From Streptomyces sindenensis (GTDB lineage: Bacteria > Actinomycetota > Actinomycetes > Streptomycetales > Streptomycetaceae): a stretch of 64,000 bases of DNA. Position 1 is the stretch's first letter, and each line of letters starts with the position of its first letter. The stretch spans positions 273,735 to 337,734 of the forward strand of contig NZ_BMSG01000004.1 in NCBI RefSeq assembly GCF_014649035.1. The letters run 5' to 3'. Position numbers and translations under genes: made by a program. This document shows, in pieces, positions 24,706 to 33,151 of the stretch. A model generated the notes under the pieces. It searched no databases and was not told the origin of the DNA. It worked only from the letters and a program-made list of their open reading frames with translations.

Positions 24706-24746
24706 CCATGGCATGATTGCCAACTTTCGACAGGATCGTGCCATGG
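24706..24746. promoter_or_regulatory. Inverted repeats in the oxidoreductase/GlxA divergent gap
   Basis: CCATGGCA (24706-24713) and TGCCATGG (24739-24746) are perfect 8-bp inverted repeats 25 bases apart. The second covers the regulator start codon. A shorter dyad, TGGCATGATTGCCA, overlaps the first arm. The layout suits an operator bound by the GlxA-type protein; this is inference. Confidence 0.45.
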
Positions 24747-25708
24747 AAAACGTGCATCGCGTCGCCGTACTCGCCCTCGACGGGGTGTATCCGTTCGAGC
24801 TCGGCATCCCGAACCGGGTCCTCGGCGCGGCCGACGGCCGCTACTCCGTCGTGACCTGCACGGTGGACGGCCGGCCCGTGCGCACCAACGCCGATTTCTC
24901 GATCACCGTCGAACACGGCCCCGAGGTGCTGGCGACGGCGGACACCTTGGTCATCCCGCCCTTCGACACCTCTCGCCTCACCCGCGAGGCGCCCGCGGAC
25001 GCCGTCGCGGTGCTCGCGGCCGTGCGTCCCGGCACCCGCATCGTGTCGATCTGCACCGGCGCCTTCCTCCTCGCCTCGGCCGGACTGCTGGACGGCCGGC
25101 GGGCCACCACCCACTGGGCGCTCGCGGAGCTCTTCCGCACCTGGTACCCCGAGGTGCGGCTCGACCCGGACGTCCTCTTCGTCGACGACGGGGACGTCCT
25201 GACCTCGGCCGGGGCCGCCTCCGGCGTCGACGTCTGCCTGCACCTCGTCCGCGCGGACCACGGCAGCGAGATCGCCAACCGGGTGGCCCGGCTCTGCGTC
25301 GTACCGCCCTGGCGCGACGGGGGACAGGCCCAGTACATCGAGCAGCCGGTGCCCGCTCCGGCGGCGAACGACACCGCCGCGACCCGCGACTGGGCGCTGC
25401 GGAACCTCCAAGGGCCGCTGAGCCTGGCGAGCCTCGCCGAGCACGCCCGGATGAGCCGGCGCACCTTCGTCCGCCGCTTCAACGAGGAGGTCGGCATGAG
25501 CCCGGGCCGATGGATCGTCCAGCAGCGGGTCGACCGGGCCCGGCACCTCCTGGAGTCCACGGACCTGGCGGTGGACGAGATCGCGGGCCGGGTCGGGTTC
25601 GCCACCGGCGCGTCGCTGCGCCAGCATCTGTACGCCGCCATCGGCGTCACCCCACTGGCCTATCGGCGTACGTTCCGCGGTGCGGTCCTCGCGGCCGGGC
25701 AGCCGTAG
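24743..25708 (+). CDS. GlxA-family regulator (DJ-1/PfpI domain plus AraC helix-turn-helix)
   Basis: Regulator of 321 residues. The N-terminal DJ-1/PfpI-like domain (about 5-170) has the nucleophile-elbow region IVSICTGAFLLASAGLLDGR with a Cys near residue 100. The AraC-type DNA-binding domain occupies about 215-315, with LASLAEHARMSRRTFVRRF and VDEIAGRVGFATGASLRQHL. ATG 24743 fits the family; an in-frame ATG at 24713 is possible. It probably controls the divergent oxidoreductase gene. Confidence 0.9.
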   Translation: MENVHRVAVLALDGVYPFELGIPNRVLGAADGRYSVVTCTVDGRPVRTNADFSITVEHGPEVLATADTLVIPPFDTSRLTREAPADAVAVLAAVRPGTRIVSICTGAFLLASAGLLDGRRATTHWALAELFRTWYPEVRLDPDVLFVDDGDVLTSAGAASGVDVCLHLVRADHGSEIANRVARLCVVPPWRDGGQAQYIEQPVPAPAANDTAATRDWALRNLQGPLSLASLAEHARMSRRTFVRRFNEEVGMSPGRWIVQQRVDRARHLLESTDLAVDEIAGRVGFATGASLRQHLYAAIGVTPLAYRRTFRGAVLAAGQP

Positions 25709-25747
25709 ACGGGGGAGAGGGCCGGCGCGGGCCCCGGACCCGCCGGT

Positions 25748-26386
25748 TCAGCCCTCGGGGGCCAGGAGACCGAGGCGTTCGGCGCGCGCGGGCGTCAGAT
25801 CGAGGGCGGTGAGGATCGAGGGTGCGGCGATGCTGGGGAGTATGTGCTGCTGGAGCGTGATGTGGCGGCGCTGCAGGTCCTGGTAGTTGGTGAGAGTCTG
25901 GGATACGGCCTGGGTGCCCGTGAAGGCGGCCACGTACAGGTCGGCCGTCTCGGTGGGGTTGACGTGGGGGAGCAGCTCACCGTTGTGTTTGGCCTGCGCG
26001 AGGAGGTGATGGGTGGCTTCCTGCCAGCGGAGGAACGGGCCGCTGCGGTCGAGGCCCTGGGCCTGCTGGTCCATGGAGAGGCGCACGCCCGCCCGGGCGA
26101 GGAGACTGGTCTGCAGGCGGTGGCTGAACAGCATCCCCAGATCGATGAGTTCCTGGAGCTTGAGGGACTGCTCCGGAACGGTCTGCGGCGGCTCCTGGGC
26201 ATCGAGAACACCGAGCGCGAGATCTTCCTTGGACGGAAAATGAAAGTAGAGAGCGCCTTTCGTCACGTCGGCGCTTTTGAGTATTTCGGTGATCGTCGCG
26301 GCTTGATAACCGTATTTCTCGAAAGCCTGCGCCGCTGCCATCAGGATTGCCTGGCGGGTGCGGATCGCCCGGTCCTGCCTGGCCAT
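25748..26386 (-). CDS. Gamma-butyrolactone receptor, ArpA/ScbR-like TetR regulator
   Basis: TetR-type repressor of 212 residues. Its helix-turn-helix region (about 8-55: IRTRQAILMAAAQAFEKYGY, then VTKGALYFHFPSKEDLA) is characteristic of butyrolactone receptors. The ligand-pocket Trp conserved in ArpA/CprB-type receptors is present as Trp121 (FLRWQEATHHLL). AAGGAG lies five bases before the ATG at 26386. It is divergent from the AfsA-like synthase and should repress it, and itself, until butyrolactone accumulates. A candidate ARE operator lies between them. Confidence 0.92.
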   Translation of the reverse strand: MARQDRAIRTRQAILMAAAQAFEKYGYQAATITEILKSADVTKGALYFHFPSKEDLALGVLDAQEPPQTVPEQSLKLQELIDLGMLFSHRLQTSLLARAGVRLSMDQQAQGLDRSGPFLRWQEATHHLLAQAKHNGELLPHVNPTETADLYVAAFTGTQAVSQTLTNYQDLQRRHITLQQHILPSIAAPSILTALDLTPARAERLGLLAPEG

Positions 26387-26462
26387 CCTGTCTCCTTCAC
26401 TGGGCCGGACGGCCCGGGAAACGGCCGGGACGGTGTGGGGAGGGGCGGCCCTGCCGGGGATA

Positions 26463-26489
26463 GAAAAAAAACCGCTGAGTCTGTATCTT
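26463..26489 (-). promoter_or_regulatory. Candidate autoregulatory element (ARE) in the receptor/synthase gap
   Basis: On the minus strand the site begins AAGATACAGACTCAGCGGTT and continues as a T-run ending in C. This resembles AREs I remember for ArpA/ScbR-type receptors (AAGATACATACC then CGGTT). The gap 26387-26546 contains no gene. Confidence 0.55.
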
Positions 26490-26546
26490 ATCAGCGCACG
26501 TGCATCGCAGGAACGGCTCGCCATCACATGACCCCTGGGGGGAGTT

Positions 26547-27509
26547 ATGCCCGAAGCAGCAGCCCTGATCGACTCGGTGCCGGCAATGGATTCGGAGGCC
26601 GACATGGTGCATCCCGTGGGGATCGACATGGTGCACCGGACCAGGCCGGAGGACGCGTTTCCCCGCAACTGGGTCCGTCTCGCGCACGATCGGTTCTCGG
26701 TGGCGGCGGTCCTGCCGCACGATCACCCGTTCTTCGCCCCGGTCGGCGGCGACCGGCACGATCCGCTGCTGGTCGCCGAAGCGATGCGGCAGGCGGCCAT
26801 GCTCGCCTTCCACGCCGGGTACGGCGTTCCGCTCGGCTACCACTTCCTGATGGCGGACCTGGACTACGTGTGCCACCAGGACCACTTGGGCGTCGGCGGA
26901 GTCCCCACGGAGATAGACGTGGAGGTGTTCTGCTCCGACCTGAAGTGGCGGAGCGGACTGCCCGTGCAGGGGCGCGTGGGCTGGGCGGTGCACCGGGGCG
27001 GCGAACTGGCGGCCACGGGGATGGGCGCGACCCGTTTCACCAGCCCCAAGGTGTACCGGCGGATGCGCGGCGACGCCCCCGCCGAGGGGATATCGATACC
27101 CGAGGCGGCACCGGTCGCCGCCGCCCGTGCGGGCCGGAGCAGGACCGAGGACGTGGTGCTCTCGGACACCGGCCGTGAAGGCGTCTGGGAGCTGCGCGTG
27201 GACACGCGGCACCCGACGCTGTTCCAGCGCCCCAACGACCATGTCCCGGGCATGCTGCTGCTGGAGGCGGCCCGTCAGGCGGCCTGCCTCGCGGCGGGAC
27301 CCGGCGGCATCGTCCCGGCGGAGGCGAGCACCCGGTTCCACCAGTACGCCGAGTTCGGCAGCCCGTGCTGGATCAGCGCGGCGGTCCTGCCGGAAGAGGC
27401 CGACGACACCGTGACGGTCCGGGTGACAGGGCATCAGGACGGCGAGCCGGTCTTCTCCACACTCCTCTCCGGCCCCCGGGCCGACGGCCGAGAGGTCCTC
27501 TCCCAGTGA
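26547..27509 (+). CDS. AfsA/ScbA-like gamma-butyrolactone synthase
   Basis: Protein of 320 residues with two AfsA hotdog repeats (about 40-165 and 190-310). In the known pathway this enzyme condenses a beta-ketoacyl thioester with dihydroxyacetone phosphate, the committed step to A-factor-type signals. Repeat one has HDHPFFAPVGGDRHDPLLVA, and repeat two has PNDHVPGMLLLEAARQAACL. The start has a GGGGGGAG ribosome site. The stop overlaps the GTG of the NmrA-like reductase gene, so the two are coupled. The divergent receptor completes the classic arrangement. Confidence 0.93.
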   Translation: MPEAAALIDSVPAMDSEADMVHPVGIDMVHRTRPEDAFPRNWVRLAHDRFSVAAVLPHDHPFFAPVGGDRHDPLLVAEAMRQAAMLAFHAGYGVPLGYHFLMADLDYVCHQDHLGVGGVPTEIDVEVFCSDLKWRSGLPVQGRVGWAVHRGGELAATGMGATRFTSPKVYRRMRGDAPAEGISIPEAAPVAAARAGRSRTEDVVLSDTGREGVWELRVDTRHPTLFQRPNDHVPGMLLLEAARQAACLAAGPGGIVPAEASTRFHQYAEFGSPCWISAAVLPEEADDTVTVRVTGHQDGEPVFSTLLSGPRADGREVLSQ

Positions 27510-28354
27510 TTCTCGTGACGGGTGCGACCGGAGCGGTGGGCCGCGAGGCCGCCGCACTGCTGGCGGCCGCCGGTCCCGTACGGATTCTCGCCCGCCGCCC
27601 GGAGCGTGTGACGGTACGCGGCGCCGGGGTCGAGATCGTCGAGGGGGCGTACGGGGACCGCCCCGCCCTCGACCGGGCCCTGCGAGGCGTCGACTCGCTG
27701 TTCCTGGTGACGAACAGCCCCACGGAGCCCGACGACGAGCGGGTCGCCGGGGCGGCCTTCGCGGCGGGCGTCCGCCACCTGGTCAAGCTCTCCATGATGG
27801 CGGTGGAGGAACCGGGCGCCGACGACTTCATCACCCGGCGTCAGCGGGAGAACGAAGAGGCGATCAGGGAATCCGGCGTCGCCTGGACGTTCGTCCGCCC
27901 CAGGACGTTCATGTCCAACACGCTGTCCTGGGCGCCCGGTATCCGCTCGGCGGGAGTGGTGCGCGCCCTGTACGGCGACGCCCCCGTCGCGTGCGTCGAC
28001 CCCCGTGACGTGGCCGCGGTGGCCGTCGCCGTACTCACCGGCACGGGCCACGAGGGCAGGGCGTACGCCGTCTCGGGGCCGGAGGCGATCACCGCGCGGG
28101 AACAGACGGCAGAGCTCTCCCGGGTGCTGGGGCGGCCGCTGCGCTTCGAGGAGCTGGGTCTGGACGCCGCACGCGCGGCCCTGCTGGCGAAGTACCCGCG
28201 GCCCGTCGCGGAGGCCTTCCTGGAGAGCGCCGAGCGACAGCTGGCGGGTGCGAAGGCGGCCGTGGTGCCCACGGTCCAGGAGCTGACGGGACACCGGGCC
28301 AGGCCGTACCGCACCTGGTCGGCCGACCACGCGGACGCGTTCGCAGCCGGTTAG
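27506..28354 (+). CDS. NmrA-like NAD(P)-binding reductase, probable butyrolactone pathway
   Basis: Atypical short-chain dehydrogenase of 282 residues in the NmrA/NAD(P)H-azoreductase group. The N-terminal dinucleotide motif is ILVTGATGAVGREAAAL. It lacks an obvious YxxxK catalytic pair. The GTG start overlaps the AfsA-like stop (GTGA). A reductase placed here could act on the butenolide or keto intermediate, as BprA/ScbC-type enzymes do in other butyrolactone loci. That role is inferred only from position. Confidence 0.82.
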   Translation: MILVTGATGAVGREAAALLAAAGPVRILARRPERVTVRGAGVEIVEGAYGDRPALDRALRGVDSLFLVTNSPTEPDDERVAGAAFAAGVRHLVKLSMMAVEEPGADDFITRRQRENEEAIRESGVAWTFVRPRTFMSNTLSWAPGIRSAGVVRALYGDAPVACVDPRDVAAVAVAVLTGTGHEGRAYAVSGPEAITAREQTAELSRVLGRPLRFEELGLDAARAALLAKYPRPVAEAFLESAERQLAGAKAAVVPTVQELTGHRARPYRTWSADHADAFAAG

Positions 28355-28536
28355 GGCGGCTGCCCGCCTGGGCGGAAGCACGCCGACCGCCCACCTGCCC
28401 ACCTGCCCAACGGCCCACGGAATGGGCCGGCCCCGTGCGTTCCTCTTTCCCGGTCCTTTTCCGGTGGCTCGCGTGCCCGGACACGGCCGGAAAGCGGGCC
28501 CGGGCGCTTCTGACGTGATCTCCCGTTCCCTGGAAA

Positions 28537-28558
28537 TGAAACCGGTAAGTTGGTTTGA
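28537..28558. promoter_or_regulatory. Candidate operator upstream of the second receptor homologue
   Basis: TGAAACC (28537-28543) and GGTTTGA (28552-28558) form an inverted repeat with an 8-base spacer containing GGTAAGTT. It lies just before the ATG at 28566 and resembles AAACC/GGTTT operators of TetR and butyrolactone receptors. Confidence 0.5.
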
Positions 28559-28565
28559 TAACTCC

Positions 28566-29279
28566 ATGACCAAACAGGAGCGCGCCACCCGGACCCGACA
28601 GGCGCTCATCCGCTCCGCCGCCGTCGTCTTCGAACAGCACGGTTACGCCCAGGCCAGACTGGTGCTGATCAGCTCCGGCGCAGGCGTCAGTACGGGGGCG
28701 CTGCATTTCCACTTCGAGAACAAGGCCGCGGTCGCGGAAGCCGTGGTGGCGGAGGCGTCCCACGGGCTGCGCGACATGTCCGCCGCGATCCGGCGCAGGA
28801 CGGACACCGCCCTGCAGGCACTCGTCGACACCTCCCACGCCCTCGTGGACCGGCTGCGCGGGGACCCGGTGAGCCGCGCCGGATTCAGACTGAGCTGCGA
28901 CGGCGAGCGGGCCGCCGCCCCGGACCTGCGGATGGAGTGGCACCACCGGGTGCGGGAACTGCTGGACGAGGCCGCCGCCGCCGGAACACTCGCCGACGGC
29001 ATCGCCCGCGAGGACGCGGCAGCCGCGACCGTCGCCGTGACGGCCGGATTCGAGGTGCTCGGCCGCCACGACGCCGATTGGCTCTCCCCGTACCGGCTCA
29101 CGGGCTTCTGGCAACTGCTGCTGCCCCGGCTCGCCGCCGCGACGACCCTGCCGCTCCTGGACCCGGCCGGGACGGGTGCGGCACCGTCGCCCCGGGCTTC
29201 CGCACTCGCGGCGTTCACCGTCGGCGAGGCGGAGGAGAAGGCGGCGCCGGCGGCGGAGATGAGCGTGGAGACGACCTGA
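28566..29279 (+). CDS. Second gamma-butyrolactone receptor-like TetR regulator
   Basis: TetR-type regulator of 237 residues, paralogous to the receptor at 25748. The helix-turn-helix is RTRQALIRSAAVVFEQHGYA then VSTGALHFHFENKAAVAEA. Trp125 aligns with the conserved ligand-pocket Trp of receptors. The C-terminal tail (about 205-237) is longer and Ala/Glu-rich. Second homologues near afsA genes are often pseudo-receptors that bind antibiotics instead of the lactone; sequence alone cannot decide here. An in-frame ORF begins farther upstream, but ATG 28566 gives the family N-terminus. Confidence 0.87.
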   Translation: MTKQERATRTRQALIRSAAVVFEQHGYAQARLVLISSGAGVSTGALHFHFENKAAVAEAVVAEASHGLRDMSAAIRRRTDTALQALVDTSHALVDRLRGDPVSRAGFRLSCDGERAAAPDLRMEWHHRVRELLDEAAAAGTLADGIAREDAAAATVAVTAGFEVLGRHDADWLSPYRLTGFWQLLLPRLAAATTLPLLDPAGTGAAPSPRASALAAFTVGEAEEKAAPAAEMSVETT

Positions 29280-29627
29280 CCGGTCGGGCACCTCGAAGGC
29301 CTGGCCTGCCGTTCCCGGCCTGCCGTTCCCGGCACCGGCTCCGCCGACGGCGGTGGACTCCCCGTCATGGCCACGCACGAGAACTACGGCCCCACCGGCT
29401 GCGGTGACGAGCTCGCCGGCAGCTACGCGACCGGTGTCGTCCGACTGCGCGGACGGCACCGGGGACGCGGTCCGCGCGGACCGGCGTGGACCGCGTCTAC
29501 GCCGCGGGCGGCCTGGCCCGGCGCGTCACCGTGCCGATACCCCTGGCCGCCGCCGTGGCCGCCGCCGGGTGTGCCATCGACCAGGACCCCGTTGCGTAAC
29601 CGGCCCCGGCCGGACGGAAGCCCGCCC
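29280..29627. other. Gap with possible decayed coding sequence
   Basis: No intact gene. Short protein-like stretches occur in different plus-strand frames: MATHENYGPTGCGDELAGSY from 29367 and, in another frame near 29490-29600, RVYAAGGLARRVTVPIPLAA and more before a stop at about 29600. They could be pieces of one frameshifted gene. I could not identify a family. Confidence 0.3.
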
Positions 29628-30566
29628 TCATCGCTCGTCGGCCGCACCCCGCACCCCGCCGCCGGTCACATCCGCCCGGCCCGCGTCGGCGCCCCAGCTC
29701 GCCAGCAGGCGCAGGGCCTGGGCCGACTCCGACCCCGGCTCCGCGTGGTAGGTCACCAGCTGCTGGTCCTCGTCGTCCGGGAGGTTCAGCGTCTCGTACG
29801 ACAGGGTCAGGTCGCCGACGAGCGGATGCCGGATCAGCTTGGTGCCGTGGCCCTTCTCCTTGACGTTGTGCGTGGCCCACAGCAGCCGGAACTCCTCGCT
29901 CCGCAGAGAGAGTTCGCCCACCAGGGCCGACAACTGCGGGTCGTCGGGGTGGCACCCCGCGTACAGCCGGAGATAGCTGACCATGTCCGAGGCCTTGGAG
30001 TCCCAGTTCAGAAACAGGTCCCGGTAGGCGGGGGAGAGGAACACCAGGCGGGCCCAGTTCCGCTCGGCCGTCGGCAGCGCGGCCCAGTCGCCGAACACCG
30101 CCGCCGCCATCGGATTCCACGCGAGGATGTCGGACCGCGCCCCGGCCACGTACGCGGGGATGCCCTCCATGCTGTCGAGGAGGTACAGCAGCCCGGTCCG
30201 TACGCGCTGCGTCTTCGCCGGGCGGCGCTTCTTCTTGTGCCGGGCCGGCCGGGCCAGATGGTTCAGATGCGCGTGCTCGGCGTCCGTGAGCCGCAGCGCA
30301 CGCGCGATCGCGTCCAGCACCTCGGCCGAGACATTGCGCCCGTTGCCCTGTTCGAGACGCGTGTAGTACGCCACCGACACCCCGGCCAGCTGCGCCAGCT
30401 CCTCCCGGCGCAGACCGGGCACCCGGCGGTGCCGGCCGAACTCGGGCAGTCCCACGTCCTGCGGCTGGAGCTTGGCCCTCCGGGTGCGCAGGAACTCGCT
30501 GAGCTCCGCACGCCGGTCCAGCGGCTCGGGTACGGCGGCCTCCGGCTGATCGTCCATGGGTTCCAT
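29628..30566 (-). CDS. XRE-family regulator with MmyB-like ligand domain
   Basis: Transcription factor of 312 residues. The N-terminal helix-turn-helix (about 20-95) has GLRREELAQLAGVSVAYYTR. The following MmyB-like PAS-type domain has YVAGARSDILAWNPMAAAVF and LVFLSPAYRDLFLNWD. AGGA lies before the ATG at 30566, and Met 30557 is an alternative. Proteins of this type commonly control a divergent short- or medium-chain dehydrogenase, which is the neighbour at 30720. Confidence 0.9.
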   Translation of the reverse strand: MEPMDDQPEAAVPEPLDRRAELSEFLRTRRAKLQPQDVGLPEFGRHRRVPGLRREELAQLAGVSVAYYTRLEQGNGRNVSAEVLDAIARALRLTDAEHAHLNHLARPARHKKKRRPAKTQRVRTGLLYLLDSMEGIPAYVAGARSDILAWNPMAAAVFGDWAALPTAERNWARLVFLSPAYRDLFLNWDSKASDMVSYLRLYAGCHPDDPQLSALVGELSLRSEEFRLLWATHNVKEKGHGTKLIRHPLVGDLTLSYETLNLPDDEDQQLVTYHAEPGSESAQALRLLASWGADAGRADVTGGGVRGAADER

Positions 30567-30612
30567 TATTCCTGCGTCGCGCGGTCGTAGGCGGCCGAGC
30601 CTGTCCCCGTCA

Positions 30613-30625
30613 GTGGTAGGACCAC
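30613..30625. promoter_or_regulatory. Palindrome in the XRE/dehydrogenase divergent region
   Basis: GTGGT-AGG-ACCAC is a perfect inverted repeat. It lies midway between the two divergent starts and is a candidate site for the XRE regulator. Confidence 0.35.
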
Positions 30626-30719
30626 CGGTCGTAGGCAAAGCGGTGGCCTGGGTAAACGTCGGACCCGGAGCGAGGCTGGGACACGTTCCTACCGCATCAC
30701 CCAGAGGAGAACCTCCGGC

Positions 30720-31760
30720 ATGACCACCGTTGCCGCCTACGCCGCTCCCCGTGCCAAGGCCCCGCTGGAGCGCACCACGATCGAGCGTCGTCCGGTGGGC
30801 GAGTTCGACATCCTGATCGACATCAAGTTCGCCGGTATCTGCCACTCCGACATCCACCAGGCCCGCGACGGCTGGGGTGAGGGCATCTTCCCGATGGTGC
30901 CCGGCCACGAGATCGCCGGGATCGTCGCCGAGACCGGCCCCGGGGTCACCCGATTCAAGGTCGGCGACCGCGTGGGCGTCGGCTGCATGGTCGACTCCTG
31001 CGGACAGTGCGACGCCTGCCTGATGGGTCGCGAGCAGCACTGCGCCGAGGGCAACACCCAGACGTACAACGCTCTCGACCGCAGCGGCGAGCCCACCTAC
31101 GGCGGCTACTCGACGCACCTCGTCGTGACCGAGAAGTTCGCCGTCACCATCCCCGAGGGCATCGCCCTCGACGAGGCCGCGCCGCTCCTGTGCGCGGGCA
31201 TCACCACCTACTCCCCCCTCAAGCGCTGGGGTGCGGGCCCCGGCAGGAAGGTCGCCGTCGTCGGTCTCGGCGGCCTCGGCCACATGGCCGTCAAGATCGC
31301 CCACGCGCTCGGCGCCGAGGTCACCGTCCTGTCCCAGTCGCTGCGGAAGAAGGACGACGGGCTGAAGCTGGGCGCCGACCAGTACTACGCGACCAGCGAC
31401 CCCAAGACCTTCGAGGAGCTGGCCGGAACCTTCGACGTCGTCCTCTCCACGGTCTCGGCCCCGCTGGACTTCGGCGCCTACCTCGGCCTGCTGCGCACCG
31501 AGGGCACGCTGGTCAACGTGGGCGCCCCCGAGGAGCCGATCTCGCTGAACCTCTTCTCCCTGATCCTGGGCAACCGGTCGATCGCGGGTTCGGCGATCGG
31601 CGGTATCGCGGAGACCCAGGAGATGCTGGACTTCTGCGCCGTGCACGGGCTCGGCGCGGAGATCGAGGTGATCGAGGCGAGCCAGGTCAACGAGGCGTAC
31701 GAGCGGGTTCTCGCGAGCGACGTCCGCTACCGCTTCGTGATCGACACGGCGACCATCTGA
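30720..31760 (+). CDS. Zinc-dependent NAD(P)-dependent alcohol dehydrogenase
   Basis: Medium-chain dehydrogenase of 346 residues, cinnamyl-alcohol/YahK-like branch. Catalytic zinc ligands are in [14 protein letters not shown] and VPGHEIAG. Structural-zinc cysteines are in [20 protein letters not shown]. The cofactor motif is [19 protein letters not shown] near residue 178. It reduces aldehydes or oxidises alcohols in the cytoplasm; the physiological substrate is unknown. GAGGAGAA is the ribosome site, and a strong terminator follows. The divergent XRE protein is the likely regulator. Confidence 0.93.
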   Translation: MTTVAAYAAPRAKAPLERTTIERRPVGEFDILIDIKFAGICHSDIHQARDGWGEGIFPMVPGHEIAGIVAETGPGVTRFKVGDRVGVGCMVDSCGQCDACLMGREQHCAEGNTQTYNALDRSGEPTYGGYSTHLVVTEKFAVTIPEGIALDEAAPLLCAGITTYSPLKRWGAGPGRKVAVVGLGGLGHMAVKIAHALGAEVTVLSQSLRKKDDGLKLGADQYYATSDPKTFEELAGTFDVVLSTVSAPLDFGAYLGLLRTEGTLVNVGAPEEPISLNLFSLILGNRSIAGSAIGGIAETQEMLDFCAVHGLGAEIEVIEASQVNEAYERVLASDVRYRFVIDTATI

Positions 31761-31788
31761 CGCCCGCCCCCTGGGGCGGCGTCAGCGC

Positions 31789-31834
31789 CGAGGGCGTCCG
31801 GCCCGAGCCCGTCAGGGCTCGCCGGACGCCCTCG
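31789..31834 (+). terminator. Strong terminator after the alcohol dehydrogenase gene
   Basis: A 13-bp outer stem (31789-31801 with 31822-31834), a two-base CC bulge, a 7-bp inner stem and a GTCA loop. It begins 29 bases after the stop codon. It also separates the convergent AI-2E gene. Confidence 0.85.
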
Positions 31835-31964
31835 ACGCTTGACGCGTACGTTCCGCCCCCCCCGCCGAGACCCTGGCCGACGGGGAGCACGACCGCGCCG
31901 GCCGGCACGGACACGGCTCGGCGCCGATGGCGTCGATCGCCCGGCGCACACCCGGTGAAGACTC

Positions 31965-33086
31965 CTAGGACGGGGCGGGCGACCCCTCCGGCAGATCCTC
32001 GGGCCCGGACTCCGGCTCCCGCGGATCCTCCACGAGCTGTTCGCGGAGGTAGTTCCAGACCACCGCGAGCACCGCCGCCACCGGCACGGCGAGCAGGCTT
32101 CCCACCACCCCGGCCAGGCTGCCGCCCAGCGTCACCGCGAGCAGCACGACCGCCGCGTGCAGGCCGAGCCCCCGGCTCTGGATCATGGGCTGGAACACAT
32201 TGCCCTCCAGTTGCTGCACCACGATGATGATCCCCAGCACGAGCAGGGCGTCCATCAGGCCGTTCGAGACCAGGGCGATGACCACCGCCACGAACCCGGC
32301 GAACAGCGCCCCCACGATCGGGACGAACGCGCAGACGAACGTCAGCACCGCCAGCGGCAGCACCAACGGCACGTCGAGGATCCACAGACCGAGGCCGATG
32401 AAGACCGCGTCCAGCAGACCGACGAACGCCTGGGACCGGACGAACGCGCCCAGGGTCGCCCAACTGCGGGAGGCCACCTCGGGGATGTCGGTGGCGAGCC
32501 TGCCGGGAAGCTGACGGGTGAGCCACGGGAGGAAACGTGGGCCGTCCTTGAGGAAGAAGAACATCAGGAAGAGCGCCAGAACCGCCGTGACCACCCCGTT
32601 GACCACGGTGCTCACCCCGGTGACGGCGGTGGTGACCACACTGCCGACACTGTCCTGGAGCCGGTCGGTCGCACTGTCGAGGGCGCCGGTGATCTGGTCG
32701 TCGCCGATGTTCAGAGGCGGACCGGCCGCCCACTCGCGGAGTTTGTCGATGCCCGCGACCACCCGGTCGGCCAGCTCCCCGGACTGGTCCGCAACCGGCA
32801 CCGCGATCAGGGCCACGATGCCCGCCCCCACGAGCAGGGCGAACACCGTCACCACCGACGCGGCCAGCGCCGGCCACCAGCCGTGCCGGCGAAGGAAGCG
32901 GGCGAGCGGCCAGGTCAGCGTCGTGAGGAACAGACCGACTATCAGCGGCCACACGACCGACCACATCCGGCCCAGTACCCACAACGCGACGGCCGCCGCC
33001 ACGAGGACCAGCAGCAGTTCTGCGGAGACCCGTGCCGACGTGCGGAGAGCGGCCGCAGTCTTTGTCGAACTCAATGGCGAAGACAT
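31965..33086 (-). CDS. AI-2E family permease
   Basis: Integral membrane protein of 373 residues with about eight hydrophobic segments: paired N-terminal helices (about 20-60), one near 75-100, and a C-terminal bundle (about 165-345). The FLKDGPRFLPWLTRQLPGRL loop and QLEGNVFQPMIQSRGLGLH motif define the UPF0118/AI-2E group. Despite the name, many members are secondary transporters or antiporters unrelated to AI-2. The acidic, Pro-rich C-terminal tail is cytoplasmic. No operon partner is evident. Confidence 0.9.
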   Translation of the reverse strand: MSSPLSSTKTAAALRTSARVSAELLLVLVAAAVALWVLGRMWSVVWPLIVGLFLTTLTWPLARFLRRHGWWPALAASVVTVFALLVGAGIVALIAVPVADQSGELADRVVAGIDKLREWAAGPPLNIGDDQITGALDSATDRLQDSVGSVVTTAVTGVSTVVNGVVTAVLALFLMFFFLKDGPRFLPWLTRQLPGRLATDIPEVASRSWATLGAFVRSQAFVGLLDAVFIGLGLWILDVPLVLPLAVLTFVCAFVPIVGALFAGFVAVVIALVSNGLMDALLVLGIIIVVQQLEGNVFQPMIQSRGLGLHAAVVLLAVTLGGSLAGVVGSLLAVPVAAVLAVVWNYLREQLVEDPREPESGPEDLPEGSPAPS

Positions 33087-33151
33087 GGCGTCACCCTATG
33101 GGCTCGGCAACCCCGTTCCGGCCACCCCTATCGCCCCCCGGCCCCCGACCG

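Noticed and set aside
29367..30590. Long plus-strand ORF over the XRE regulator gene
   Set aside because: Antisense to the helix-turn-helix protein; only its first 25 residues look protein-like and are noted as possible decay.
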